Assembly: GCF_001039355.2 (NCBI RefSeq)
Contig: NW_019773525.1
Coordinates: 27,037 to 91,036 of the forward strand
Direction of reading: 5' to 3'
Length of the DNA: 64,000 bases
DNA from: Lingula anatina
Taxonomy: Eukaryota; Brachiopoda; Lingulata; Lingulida; Lingulidae
Part shown: one piece after another, positions 21,221 through 31,600 of the stretch
Layout: every line of letters starts with the position of its first letter
Numbering within the stretch: position 1 is the first letter of the stretch
Notes under the pieces: generated by a model
The model's database searches: none
Told to the model about the DNA's origin: nothing
The model's input: the letters and a program-made list of their open reading frames with translations, nothing else
Made by a program: the position numbers and the translations under genes

Positions 21221-21320
21221 CTCGAGACCAGTGGACAACTTGGTCAACCGATTGTACTTTGACAATATTCCAGAACAATGTTAATCTCACCACCTCATTT
21301 ACATTCGGTTGTACATTGAT
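21221..21320 (-). CDS. Candidate upstream exon of the LRR receptor
   Basis: On the - strand an acceptor-like ATGCCTATTAG is followed by an open frame reading NEVVRLTLFWNIVKVQSVD, which fits the LxxLxLxxNx(V/I) repeat pattern. A donor-like CGAG|GTAGGT follows (or AG|GTGTCC five bases later, whose phase would suit the next exon). The assignment rests on a single weak repeat match. Confidence 0.3.
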
Positions 21321-21392
21321 CTAATAGGCATTACATGTATGTCACATGCGAAAGGGTACGGAAACTTGTACCATAAATAGAACACTCAGGCT

Positions 21393-21590
21393 CCATTCAC
21401 AATACAACCAAAGTTGATCCGCGGACCTACAGATCCGTAGATCAAATATGGTCGACCCACTTGAAAGCTTACCGCGAAATCCCCTTGGGGAACCTATTCA
21501 GTGTCTATTAGGGTATAATGCGACAAGCTTTCGAGGTCAGCCATATTTGATCCTCGGATCTGTAAGTCCGCGGATCAACTTTTTCTGAAT
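21393..21590. mobile_element. Foldback MITE, family 1, copy a
   Basis: Left arm ...GTTGATCCGCGGACCTAC and right arm ...AAGTCCGCGGATCAAC are inverted copies. The interior carries ATCAAATATGGTCGACCCAC next to CTTGAAAGC. The same motifs recur at 22290-22463 and 58490-58622. Confidence 0.75.
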
Positions 21591-21639
21591 CCAACCTTAG
21601 AGGGGTGAAAACTCATTTCCTCATTATGAGGTTCCTGGT

Positions 21640-22830
21640 ACTTCATATCACATATAGACAGCAGAAACACACGTGGTTCTTACTTCCTGTAGCTTTACCC
21701 CTGTATGTTGTATAAATGACGTGTATGGCAACAGTGTTTTGGTTGTTGATACAATGTATATTTAGTCCCTTTGTTATTGCGTTTTATAGAGATAATAGAC
21801 AGCACCAGAGCTTCCCCACAGAAGGTGGTGCCCCCTTTCTCAAACAATCTTTTTCCTTTATATTTAACCCCCGTCGTCTTTCAAAATTTTATAGAAAAAA
21901 ATGAGGGTTAATGATAGAATGGGAATGAAGGTTGTAACCGCAACGTCGGTCAGTTGCTAAATATAAGTTACAAATTATCGGAGTTATTCAGATTTCTCAT
22001 TCTTATTCAACTGGATGACAAACAAGATTCACTCAGTAAAACGTCTGAAGATTTAATCTTGTGGTTCAGCAGCTAGCCTAGGCAGGTAAGAGGAGTATTG
22101 AAAGGGCAAAAGTGATAGGATTTTTTAACGTGAACTTAATATATACTGGTTTATTATTTTGGTGCCTATAATGTAACAGCTATACTTACAGTTCCGACTG
22201 CGAATATAGCAAAATACTATGTTTCTGACCGCAATACTAGTGCTATGGATGATAAGAAAGAACTAAAGTACAATTACAGCAATGGGCGCATTCACGGGCA
22301 GGTGATCCTCGAACTAACTAGCCCGCGGATCATATACGTGACGCACTTGACAATAGATTAATGCCTCCCACCGTCCCTGCAGGGACAGAGCAATTAAATT
22401 TCGGCATGCTTTCAAGTGGGTCGCACCATATTTGATCCGCGGACTAGTTAGTCAACTGGTTATGAAAGCGGCCCATATCGCGTTGACATCCATTCACTTT
22501 CTCCGAAGTCTATCTGAAAATAAACATTGATGTATATCTACATGTACGCGTCTCTATGTACGCCATTAAAAACACCCACGGCTCACTTTAGCACCCTCGA
22601 AGCGGACGGAAGAGATGAACCCATGTTAGGCTACATGTACAACATACGTAACATGTGTCTGTTTACGGTGTAGCTACCGGTAGTTTAAGCTGTTATTGAA
22701 GGTATGTAGGTTACTCGCCGTAAAGCATTTTTATTTTTGTGAGAAAAGTATGGTTTAGACATCAAAAGTATGGTTTAGACAATAACTTGCATCTGAAGTC
22801 TTTATTTGACGAACAAAAGACATTTAATTG
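21640..22830. repeat. Diverged segmental duplication, copy 1 (partner 23570-24420)
   Basis: Shared landmarks in order include ACATATAGAC, TTACTTCC(T/C)GTAGCTTT, AGTGTTTTGG, CCCATATTTTCC-like tracts, AAGTACAATTA(C/T)A and CTCCGAA(G/C)TCTATCTGAAAA. Copy 2 ends just before the mucin-like receptor start codon, so copy 1 may be the fossil promoter of a lost relative. Confidence 0.65.
22290..22463. mobile_element. Foldback MITE, family 1, copy b, with empty-site evidence
   Basis: It begins GGGCGCATTCACG and ends GAAAGCGGCCC (an imperfect inverted pair), with the family interior CATATTTGATCCGCGGAC. The other copy of the surrounding duplication reads CAATATCGC without the insertion (about 24100), consistent with insertion accompanied by a short AT duplication. 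Confidence 0.75.
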
Positions 22831-23223
22831 CACCAAGTGGTGCTTTACCCACCGCTTTTACCCACCATTATTTTTCATACTCACTTTTGTTCAGTCAGAG
22901 TGTAACCTTACTCTCTACCCGAGCGGCAGATTGATTTTTCACAGATATTCACAGATATGTCTCTAGATAAATAGACATTCATTTCGCCGTTTCATCCGTT
23001 TTACCCTATATAATCTGCCACCCTGGTAGAAGGTAGGGTATCCGCCTGAAATTGGAAACGATAACCTGTGCCACTATGCCGATTTTAGTGTGCATCGAAA
23101 GGCTTGCCAAATCGGTTCATTAGTAATCTCAGCATCCGTGCTTTATTTCATGGGCACGTTTGGGAGGAAGAAAGCCAATTAAGATATGCAGTTACTTGGT
23201 TCACACATTATTTTAAGGGTGCA

Positions 23224-23418
23224 TTCCCAGAGATTTAGATTTAGATCGACCTAATTCCTGGGGGTTCACGCTAAATTGCCGTCAGCCGTGCGCGCACATT
23301 GGTTAATTACCCCCTTACAGCTTTTAGTAGGCGGGACAGACGCTTAAGCCGGCTAAGCTGACAGTAATCTAGTGAGACTCCCCACAGGGATAGATCGATC
23401 TAAAATCTATGGCAATGG
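23224..23418. mobile_element. Foldback MITE, family 2, copy a
   Basis: Inverted arms AGATTTAGATCGACC... and ...GATCGATCTAAAATCT, with GCTAAATTGCCGTCAGC matching GCTGACAGTAATCTAGT in reverse. The core CCCCTTACAGCTTTTAGTAG is shared with the copies at 50540-50755 and 55982-56190. Confidence 0.75.
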
Positions 23419-23569
23419 GATACTTTGTGTAAAAGAGACAAAATGCCAGAATCACCAACGAACTCATAGCACATCCTCCTTATGACGCATTACCTAGAGG
23501 AGTTCAAGGGACGAAAGTTAATCAGCTTCTCATCATGACCAAGGTTTCGGGTCTTCTAATCCCGCTGTG

Positions 23570-24420
23570 TGTAACACACTTACATATAGACGGCAAATAC
23601 ATAAGTTGGTAATTACTTCCCGTAGCTTTGTATTAAACAATTGACACATTTGGGAATAGTGTTTTGGGTGCAAACTGACGCGTCAGTTTTATCACTGCAG
23701 AGTATCATACATAGGCAGGTACATTGGATACAGAAAGTACCGTGCGGATCGAGCCCCCCCCAACCCCATCTTTTCTACCACTGTTTGTATATTTACAACG
23801 GTACCCCCATATTTTCCAAAATTCAATATAAAACTAGGATTAGATAAAGAATTGGAAGTCCCTTGATTTAATATCGTGGTTTAGCAGCCTTAGCCTCAAT
23901 TATGTTACAGGCCCGTAGCTAGCCAATTCAAAAGGTTTTTTTTNNNNNNNCCCCCCCCCCCCCCGGTTACGGGCCTGTGTTATTAATATATTCTTTGGGT
24001 ACCGATACTATGTTACTACCTCACTTGCAGTTCGGATCACGAGCATAGTTCTGCTAACTGGTGCTACTGATGATATGACAGTACTGAAGTACAATTATAA
24101 CAATATCGCATCGACATTCATTCAGTTCTTCTCCGAACTCTATCTGAAAACAAACACTGACGCATATCTTTGTGTACTCATTGTCGAATACCAACAACAC
24201 CGTTAAAGTCACTCACGTGATCACTTAAGCATCCTAGAAGAGGACAGAAAAGATGTTTGGCTACATGTACAGTGTGCCAGTGGTTAGTTTAAGCTTTTAT
24301 TAAAGATAGATTCTTTGTCGTGGGGCATGCATTTTACTTTAACGTAGCTTGAGAAAACCAAGCAAGGAACGTCTGAAGATTTTATTCGAACCGGACGTAC
24401 AAAAGACGTCGAGTGCATTA
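23570..24420. repeat. Diverged segmental duplication, copy 2
   Basis: Partner of 21640-22830. It abuts the promoter region of the mucin-like receptor gene. A run of 7 N beside a C-homopolymer (23944-23965) interrupts it. Confidence 0.65.
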
Positions 24421-24517
24421 AAGGCTTCCTCTTATCACGACTCGGATCAGTCACGTGGTACCTGAATCAGAAAAATATACGCTAATATATTAGACTGGTG
24501 AAAATACGGACGTAGCT

Positions 24518-24625
24518 ATGCTTAAGAGAGACATTTTATTGTTTATATTGCTATTTCATAGTGGTAAGTATACGCACTGAAGCTTATCCTAAAATAAATG
24601 GGAGTTTCAGTGGATGAGAGGCGAC

Positions 24626-24656
<31 letters not shown>

Positions 24657-27600
24657 TGTGCGCGCGAGCGAGCGTGAGTGCGTGAGCGGGACTGTAAGTG
24701 GGCACAGGCATTCAGCGTGTGTGCGATAAGGGCTTCTGACTGACAACGCGTTTATCATCTTTCAGGTTTAAAAACATATCTCAATGTATGAAAGTAACAC
24801 AATTGCCGGTAGATCAAGGGATATATTGTCTCCATTTTTGAATTCAATTTTTCAATAATTTCATGTTTATCACATCGTGTATAAGATCGAAAAACTCGTG
24901 ACATGCAATTATACACGTTTCAACACTGATGTCGTCCTTGGCTCATTCTTAAAATGTATGTTAGATGTTAGAGCCTTATCAGTAGGGCACGGCTTGTATA
25001 AACAGATGCACAACTAGAGTTTATAACTGAATATGACGTGTAGTCTAGCTGTTTTAATTCCAAGGGACGAAATACAAAACGAACATCAAACTTTTACCGG
25101 CTTGACATTAAAAATTCATGGTTGCTTAAACACTCGCTCGCTCTCTTTCTCTTTCTCTCTCTCTCTCGCTCTCGCACGCACGCACGCACACACACACATA
25201 CACACACACAGAACTTCTTTTTTCTATTTCGTTGTGAAAATACACATCACCCATGTGCGCGAGCAAATGTATAAATACAACTTTACATGCGTGTATAGTG
25301 CTGGGGTGTCGCATGTAGCAAGAAACATGTCTTCTAGGAAAAGCACCAAAGGTTACACGATATTTATTTGTCCCTGGGTTAATAATTAACCAATCCCTGC
25401 CAAGGTAATAGACTAGCTTATAGTTACTGTTTAAGGATACTGTAAGCACTGTGTATTATCATCCAGGTACCGAAAATGAGTGTTTTTCTGCCCCCAATTA
25501 TTCAAAACAATAACCCCTTCGAAAATATAAGAAATTGGCGTTTATATTTCTCGTTGCTATGTATAGGATATATTAATGACGCCATTAAATTGGTGTTAAA
25601 GCGATGTTCGTGAGTTTTCAGGTAAAGAAGAAATTCAAGAAACCAATTTTACCATTTTTACCCAAAAATCGCAATTATGACGTCACTCGTAAGATTAAAT
25701 CTGCGTAAATGTTTATTAATTTAGTCAATGAGCACTAAAGATATCTGTTATCCTAATGTATGTATGAAAGGCAGTAAATAAGGAGTATTAGACAAACGCT
25801 TTCAGTATCCTGAGTTTTTATGGACGTAATAGAAAAATTATAAGAAATGAGACGAGGCATGCATTTAAGAAGATGTCTACAATTTGTTATTTTAAATGCG
25901 GAGGACACGGCAAGCAATTTCAACGGTTTCGCAGGTTGTAAACGTTTATCTTTACTCTACTTTACTTTCTATTTACAGTGGGAGTAGGCGGAAGTAGCGT
26001 TACACTAAGTACGCCCAACGCTACAATAAATCAAACCACCACAGGAGGCGAAGCTACAACAACAAACACATCCACACTGCCATTCAACAGTACCTCCAGG
26101 CAAACTTCATCTCAACCTCAATCGAAAGACACAGCCCCTGGAAGAGCCACAACCTTGCAAGCGGATATGACGTCACCTAGAAACATGACGTCACCAGGGT
26201 TCACGCGTTCTTTTGGACCCATAAATGGACCTCCCGGTAACATGTCAATTCACAGTGCCTAGCGGGGAACAGCATTATTTGCAAAATATGAAAATTTGGT
26301 GGGATTCAGTTGGTGTTGAAGTGGATGAATAATGCAACTTTATGCTTCCTCATTTCCCCCTTTTTTAAATAAAAATTGGCAGCACTTTTTAGTCCACGAA
26401 GTACAGTATTGTTTCATTAACTTTCCAGGGCAAATAACAGCTCATGCGTAAAGAATTACATTTCTCTGTGATGATTAATTTTTTTATTTAGTTCTACCTT
26501 TACGATCTTTATACAACTTTGGTGCAACCCTGTAACATCCTCAGCTTAAGCATGGTGTTAGTCAGAAACTTCAACAAGGGAATTTATTGCAAATGGCATT
26601 CTTCTAGATCTAAATAGAATACTGTCTATTTCAACTGAACCTGTTCAACTTCGGGCTTTGATGAACTAAATGAAATAATTGCAATCGGTGGATAGGGGAG
26701 ACCGGGGCTAGTTGGTCCCCTTATCAATTAATGACAAAGTAAATATGGGGTAAAAGAATTGATCACATCATTTTGTAAAGTGACCGTATCCAATAGTGAT
26801 AAGAAAGCGTCGGCAGTGAGTCCAAATGAAATGATTTAGCATCTTAGCATATTAAAGAGATTTAATGGGGGGGGGGGGCAACTTACCCTGGGGTCCAGCT
26901 AGCCCCTGTCTCCCCTACTGGCTTAACTGGGTGCTTGTAAATATAGTGTCATGCGTCGTCTCTTCAGAATAGGGGGGACTAACTAGGGGTAACTCCTCTA
27001 TTGCACTGACAGCTGACATTGTTTACTTTTCCAGAAGATGACTGCAGCGGTCACGTGGCTGGCATCATAACGACATCCCTCCTCGCCGTCGCCTTTGCAG
27101 TGGTAGCGGCTGTCTTTGCACTGAAGTAAGCTTTGACACAATTATTTCATGCCAGTGTAGAACTTGTAGGACACTTATATGTGAGCTTGTGTTCTGCACT
27201 AACTTTGATCTTTAAATTGAGTTATTTCTGTACAATTCGAGGAGCACAAACGTCCTCCAAGCACAAATGAAAAAGTTTAATTACATTTTTTTTTTGTAAC
27301 TTTTCTTCAATTTGTGACATAGGCTACTACATGTAGTGCAGTGCACACATTTCAAGCGGTCACTCAGATAAGTTAACAAAATGCTCATCATGTTGATGAA
27401 CCATCTTTCAAAAAAAAGACATTTGTAAAAAGATCCATAATTCTCACTACATCTTTCTTAAATATAAATATAGTAGAATGTAGTTCTGTCCAAAGTATCC
27501 ATAGGCCTATTTATATAGGTTCGTATAGGACGTCCTATAGAAAATTGGCCCAAAGTCCTATGGACATACATATCGGACGTCCGACAGAATTCTTAAAGAG

Positions 27601-28168
27601 TCCCATAGACTCCTATAGCATTTCTGTAAGGTATAAATGTTATTTATATGCCGACCTTTATTTTCAAAAATTCAGGTGGCGACAGGCAGTACAGCACGGT
27701 GGTCAGACACCCCCGCCCCCCATCGAAAAACCGTTCAGTTTATCCATCGGAAAATCCGTAAACGCAGGCACGACTATCAACACAAGTGGTGTGAACTATG
27801 AAGTATTACCCAACGGCAGCTCAAAAGATGGCCCTGTTGCTTACGTCAACATGGCAAATGGCGGCCATGAACAGCCTGCAGATGGCGCTAATTATAGTAG
27901 CGCAAATGAAGTTGTAAACGACACCAATGCGTCGGATGATGACCCGATATATATCTCAGTTAAAGAGCAGGGTGATCGACAAATAAACTTCAAGGACTAC
28001 GCCGACGCTAGGAGAGATTTTTACGCGAATTCAGGGCAGAGACATGAAAGTATTGGACCGGAAGACGTATATGAGAACGCTTCTGAAATGTCGCGCGGAG
28101 CTGATTTATATGGGAACACTTTTGATTACAGTGAAAACGAGAAAACTGAATACCTGCAAGTATTTTGA
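24518..28168 (+). CDS. Mucin-like type I receptor with tyrosine-rich signalling tail, complete, novel
   Basis: Four exons: 24518-24563, 25979-26236, 27035-27125 and 27676-28168 (intron phases 1, 1, 2), giving 295 residues. Exon 1 is a signal peptide (MLKRDILLFILLFHSG). Exon 2 is about 86 residues, roughly 40% Ser/Thr, with five N-glycosylation sequons and no Cys: a mucin-like ectodomain. Exon 3 has a juxtamembrane Cys and a transmembrane helix (IITTSLLAVAFAVVAAVFAL, about 112-131). Exon 4 is a 164-residue tail with PPPP at 144-147 and ten Tyr at 173, 188, 205, 224, 240, 248, 264, 277, 283 and 291. Y188 (YVNM), Y248 (YANS), Y264 (YENA) and Y277 (YGNT) fit the Grb2 SH2 rule YxN. YVNM also fits the PI3-kinase YxxM rule, and VNYEVL (Y173) fits the ITIM rule. 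The layout recalls leukocyte sialomucins and adaptor-type receptors, but no known family is recognised. It lies convergent to the GPCR gene, 451 bp apart. Confidence 0.85.
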
Positions 28169-28619
28169 ATTAATCGTTTTAAATAATTTTCTTACAATCT
28201 ATATTTTAATATTTAGATGAGTGTATATTTTTATCTGATATGTTGATGAAAGAACTTGACGATGTATGCACTAAGTACATGCCATCCGTGTAATAGCAAT
28301 AACGAATGCTTATTCTGCAAATTGCTTGCTGAGTTTCATTTGTGTTTACGGATGGAATACTTTTTATGTAAGGAATTTGATGAACAAGCAGTTAGGCATG
28401 TACGTATTATAATTAAGTTACATAAATTCTTTGAGAACAATAATTCAGCTGAAGAAAATTATTTTGACAATTATCTTTGTCATTTAATCAGTGAATGCAG
28501 CAAAGATCATTTATATAATATAATATCACGACTTTTATTTGATAAATTTGGAAAAGTAATTTTTTTGCAAAACAAGTAGCTTAACTTCTTTGAGTAACAA
28601 GTAGGACGTCAGCATTAGT
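28169..28619. other. Gap between convergent genes; one unexplained open frame
   Basis: Presumably the 3' UTRs of the mucin-like receptor (+) and the GPCR (-). A 105-codon + frame (28262-28579) starts MYALSTCHPCNSNNECLFC and is Cys-rich at its start and Lys/Asn-rich later. It has no family match I can name. It may be chance in AT-rich sequence. Confidence 0.4.
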
Positions 28620-31600
28620 TTATAAGGGTGCCTTGGACTCTGAGCCCAAAACTGTATATTTAGTGAAGTCTTTAGAGCCAGTAGACGGTTTTTTCCTCCA
28701 GATAGGGCTGCATCCATTATTGCTTTGACTAGTTATCACAGACTGACTGACAGTTTGGTCTTCACGAGGACTTAAATCCCCAAGTAATGGCACTTTGGTT
28801 TCCTGGTCGTTGTTTAATTCTTCGCCTGCCGGTAACGCGAAGGCTTCATGTGTTGAGCACGTGGGAGAATCCCGTGATGGTAAGGTGTTTTCGTTGAGAG
28901 TCGGGCTTGTGGTCATATCACGTGCTGACTGCGTGACAGAATGGGTACTCCTGTGAAGTGATTCGCCATTCTCTTCGCTGATATTATGAATGTTGGTTTT
29001 TGAGTCTGGAGCACCTCCAATTTCCTCCTGTATCGCGTCATCCCTGAGAGGCGCCGATGACCCGTATCTGTATGTGACCTTTTCACGGCAGTTACAGCTG
29101 TCAGTGTAATTTGCGGAACACAGAGAACAGTGACGTAACGTAATTGCGCTACCCACAGACTGATGACGTTGGCCAAATGTTTGTTCTGACTGTCCGCCAT
29201 ATGATTGGTTCCTGAAGCTCAGCGCTGTGGACATCGTTCCAATGGTGCTTCTGCGAGACTCTCGTCTGACCTTATGACGCTGAGCTGATTGCCGAAGTTG
29301 CCCAATAACCTTAAAGAATAAGTTATTATGATTTTCAATTTTTATGTAAATTTTGGGAAAAAAATCTTACACAGGTTGTAAAACGTGAAAAGTATACAGT
29401 TTGAACATGAGGGTCACAGTGTTTGTTTTTATACCTACTATTATTGCCCTGTTTCTCTTTAAATTATCGAGATATTTTAGCAGAAGTCACAAACAAAATT
29501 TCAAAAGACACTGTACATTGTGCTATGAATTTAAAGATGTGTTATATGGAGTAGGTAACCATGTAGGCCTATTACTGAATGGAAATTTCACATCTTACCT
29601 CCCCATTAAAAAAGCAGAAGATAAGTGCCACCAGAAACCCCTAAAACATACAAATATATCTGTTCAAAATATAGCAGAATACAGCAGCATGACCAAAACT
29701 CTATAAAGAATACTAATTAAATACTGATAAACTATAGGTCTAACAAAAGCATTTATGAAAAGCAGCTGGTCTGATCTTTTTAAACAAAACTTTTAATCTG
29801 CTTTGTTCATAGATAAACCATTATTTGTCCACTTTGAATTAAACCAAAGCCTCCGCATTAGTGCCAAAAACCACTTTGTTAAAATGGCTGAACAGACAAA
29901 ATTTTCCGTCTTAAAATTTAGAACGACTTTCATTGTCCAAGTCAGTTTAGCCAAGGTCCTTAACCATACCAAATGCCACCGTTCGCCCTCTAAAATCCCA
30001 AATATTTTCAGGTCCCTTCACCGTGCCCCGAACCCCACGCCAAGAGGGGTGGGGGGTCGGATTCGCATCCACGGACCCCCCCCCCCTTTCAAATACCAAA
30101 TATTCATGGATTCGCCCGTGTTTACCTGAGTATTGGCGAGAACTGCCGACAGTATTTCGTACCAACTAAAGTCTACATTCTTTTCCTGAGGTCGGTAAAT
30201 GATAGCTAAGAGCTGCAGTCCAAATAATGGCACCAGAACAAAAGTGGCCTTCAACCCGCGCCTGGAATACAGGGATTTAGTAGATGATTATGATTTTTTT
30301 TTTCGGATATTTTATATCAGCTGGCGTCTGAATGAACATGTTTTCCTACTAAGATTTCATACCTGGAATATTAAACGTATGAAAGACAATGTGTCGAAGA
30401 AAGATTTGTTGTCTTGGAGCGATCTTTCTGTGGGATAATATGCACAAGGGTGGATTTGTGTGTATGCTATCTCCACTCGGCAAATTTGGCCTCACCCTTT
30501 GTAAAGCGGTTGACAATAATAAGCACTTTGTTCAATGAAATAGTACAAAAGTAGCCGAGTGACTTGATATAAACTAGATAAACTACAATAGTTTACTTAT
30601 TAATATCGTGAGTGCAAAAGGCTTAAATGCGGCGTCAGCGATAAATAAAATGTGAGAACAAACTCGTGTCAGGTGAGATCGCTGACGGGAATGTGTTAGG
30701 TGAGACGACTTACCTCATATCACAATACAACCCCATTGTGCTTGTTAAAACCAGGGAATTATACCGTAGACGATATACTTCCATGTTGAAACAACACACT
30801 ATACATTTAATATTATCCGAAGCTTACCTGTAATTACTGGGCTCGTTAGGATGCCGCTGAAGTTGTGTGAGTAGAATACGTAGAATGTTGCACAAAAAGA
30901 ACAAATTCATCTGAAAATATAAAATATTGATTTTGCATAATCCACCTCTGAATCAAGCAAGGCCAATATAAAAGTGATCTTGAAGAAAATGATTGTGTTA
31001 TGGTTTGATTTTTGATACTGAGCAGATCAAAATGGCCAGGATTTCATTACCAATTTTGTTTTAGATTTTGACAAAAGTCAAAGACATTGTTAGCAACAGT
31101 CGCCATACTAGCATCTAGTATTAGTTCAATAACACTTTTGATATAAACAATATACAAAATTATCAAGAGGCTGAAAACGTCATCACGCAATAAAACATCC
31201 CGTATGCCCAATGTTATAACATTGAATCATTTTAATAGCCAAAGTATCGAGTTATTTCCCAGTAACAGCACAGACACATCAAACATTCATCACTTTCCTG
31301 TGCTCGGTAACAGCTGTGAGAGCATATATGTATGTTATCGTTGAAAATTCAGCATTTAGTTGTAGACGGGTTTCACAGTTTATTGCGTAATAACTACTCA
31401 TTTATGATATCGTACATCACACTAAATGGTGTCTGAAATTTGAGGTACACTCAAAATTTTGTTCTGAGATAATAAAAATGATAATTTGCCATTATGTACA
31501 CTTCATATCGACCTATAGATTAAATTATTCTTAGGAGCACTTATATTTGCGATATACCAAGAATGTAGTAAAGTCAACTTAACTGATGGAGAGGGAAATC

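Larger units (their letters stand above)
20894..24517. other. Intergenic with MITEs and a diverged duplication; no certain gene
   Basis: Apart from the candidate LRR exon at 21221-21320, this holds three foldback elements, a duplicated segment (21640-22830 against 23570-24420), and a short N/C-run gap at 23944-23965. The signal-peptide exon of the LRR gene was not found. Confidence 0.5.

Noticed and set aside
24543-25449. Open frames encoding Thr-His or Ser-Arg-Glu repeats
   Set aside because: They are translations of (GT)n and (CT)n microsatellites.
29947-30438. Several overlapping + and - open frames near 30.0-30.4 kb
   Set aside because: They are shadows of the TM6 exon (30126-30261, - strand) and its flanking intron; the C-run segment at 30080 is low complexity.
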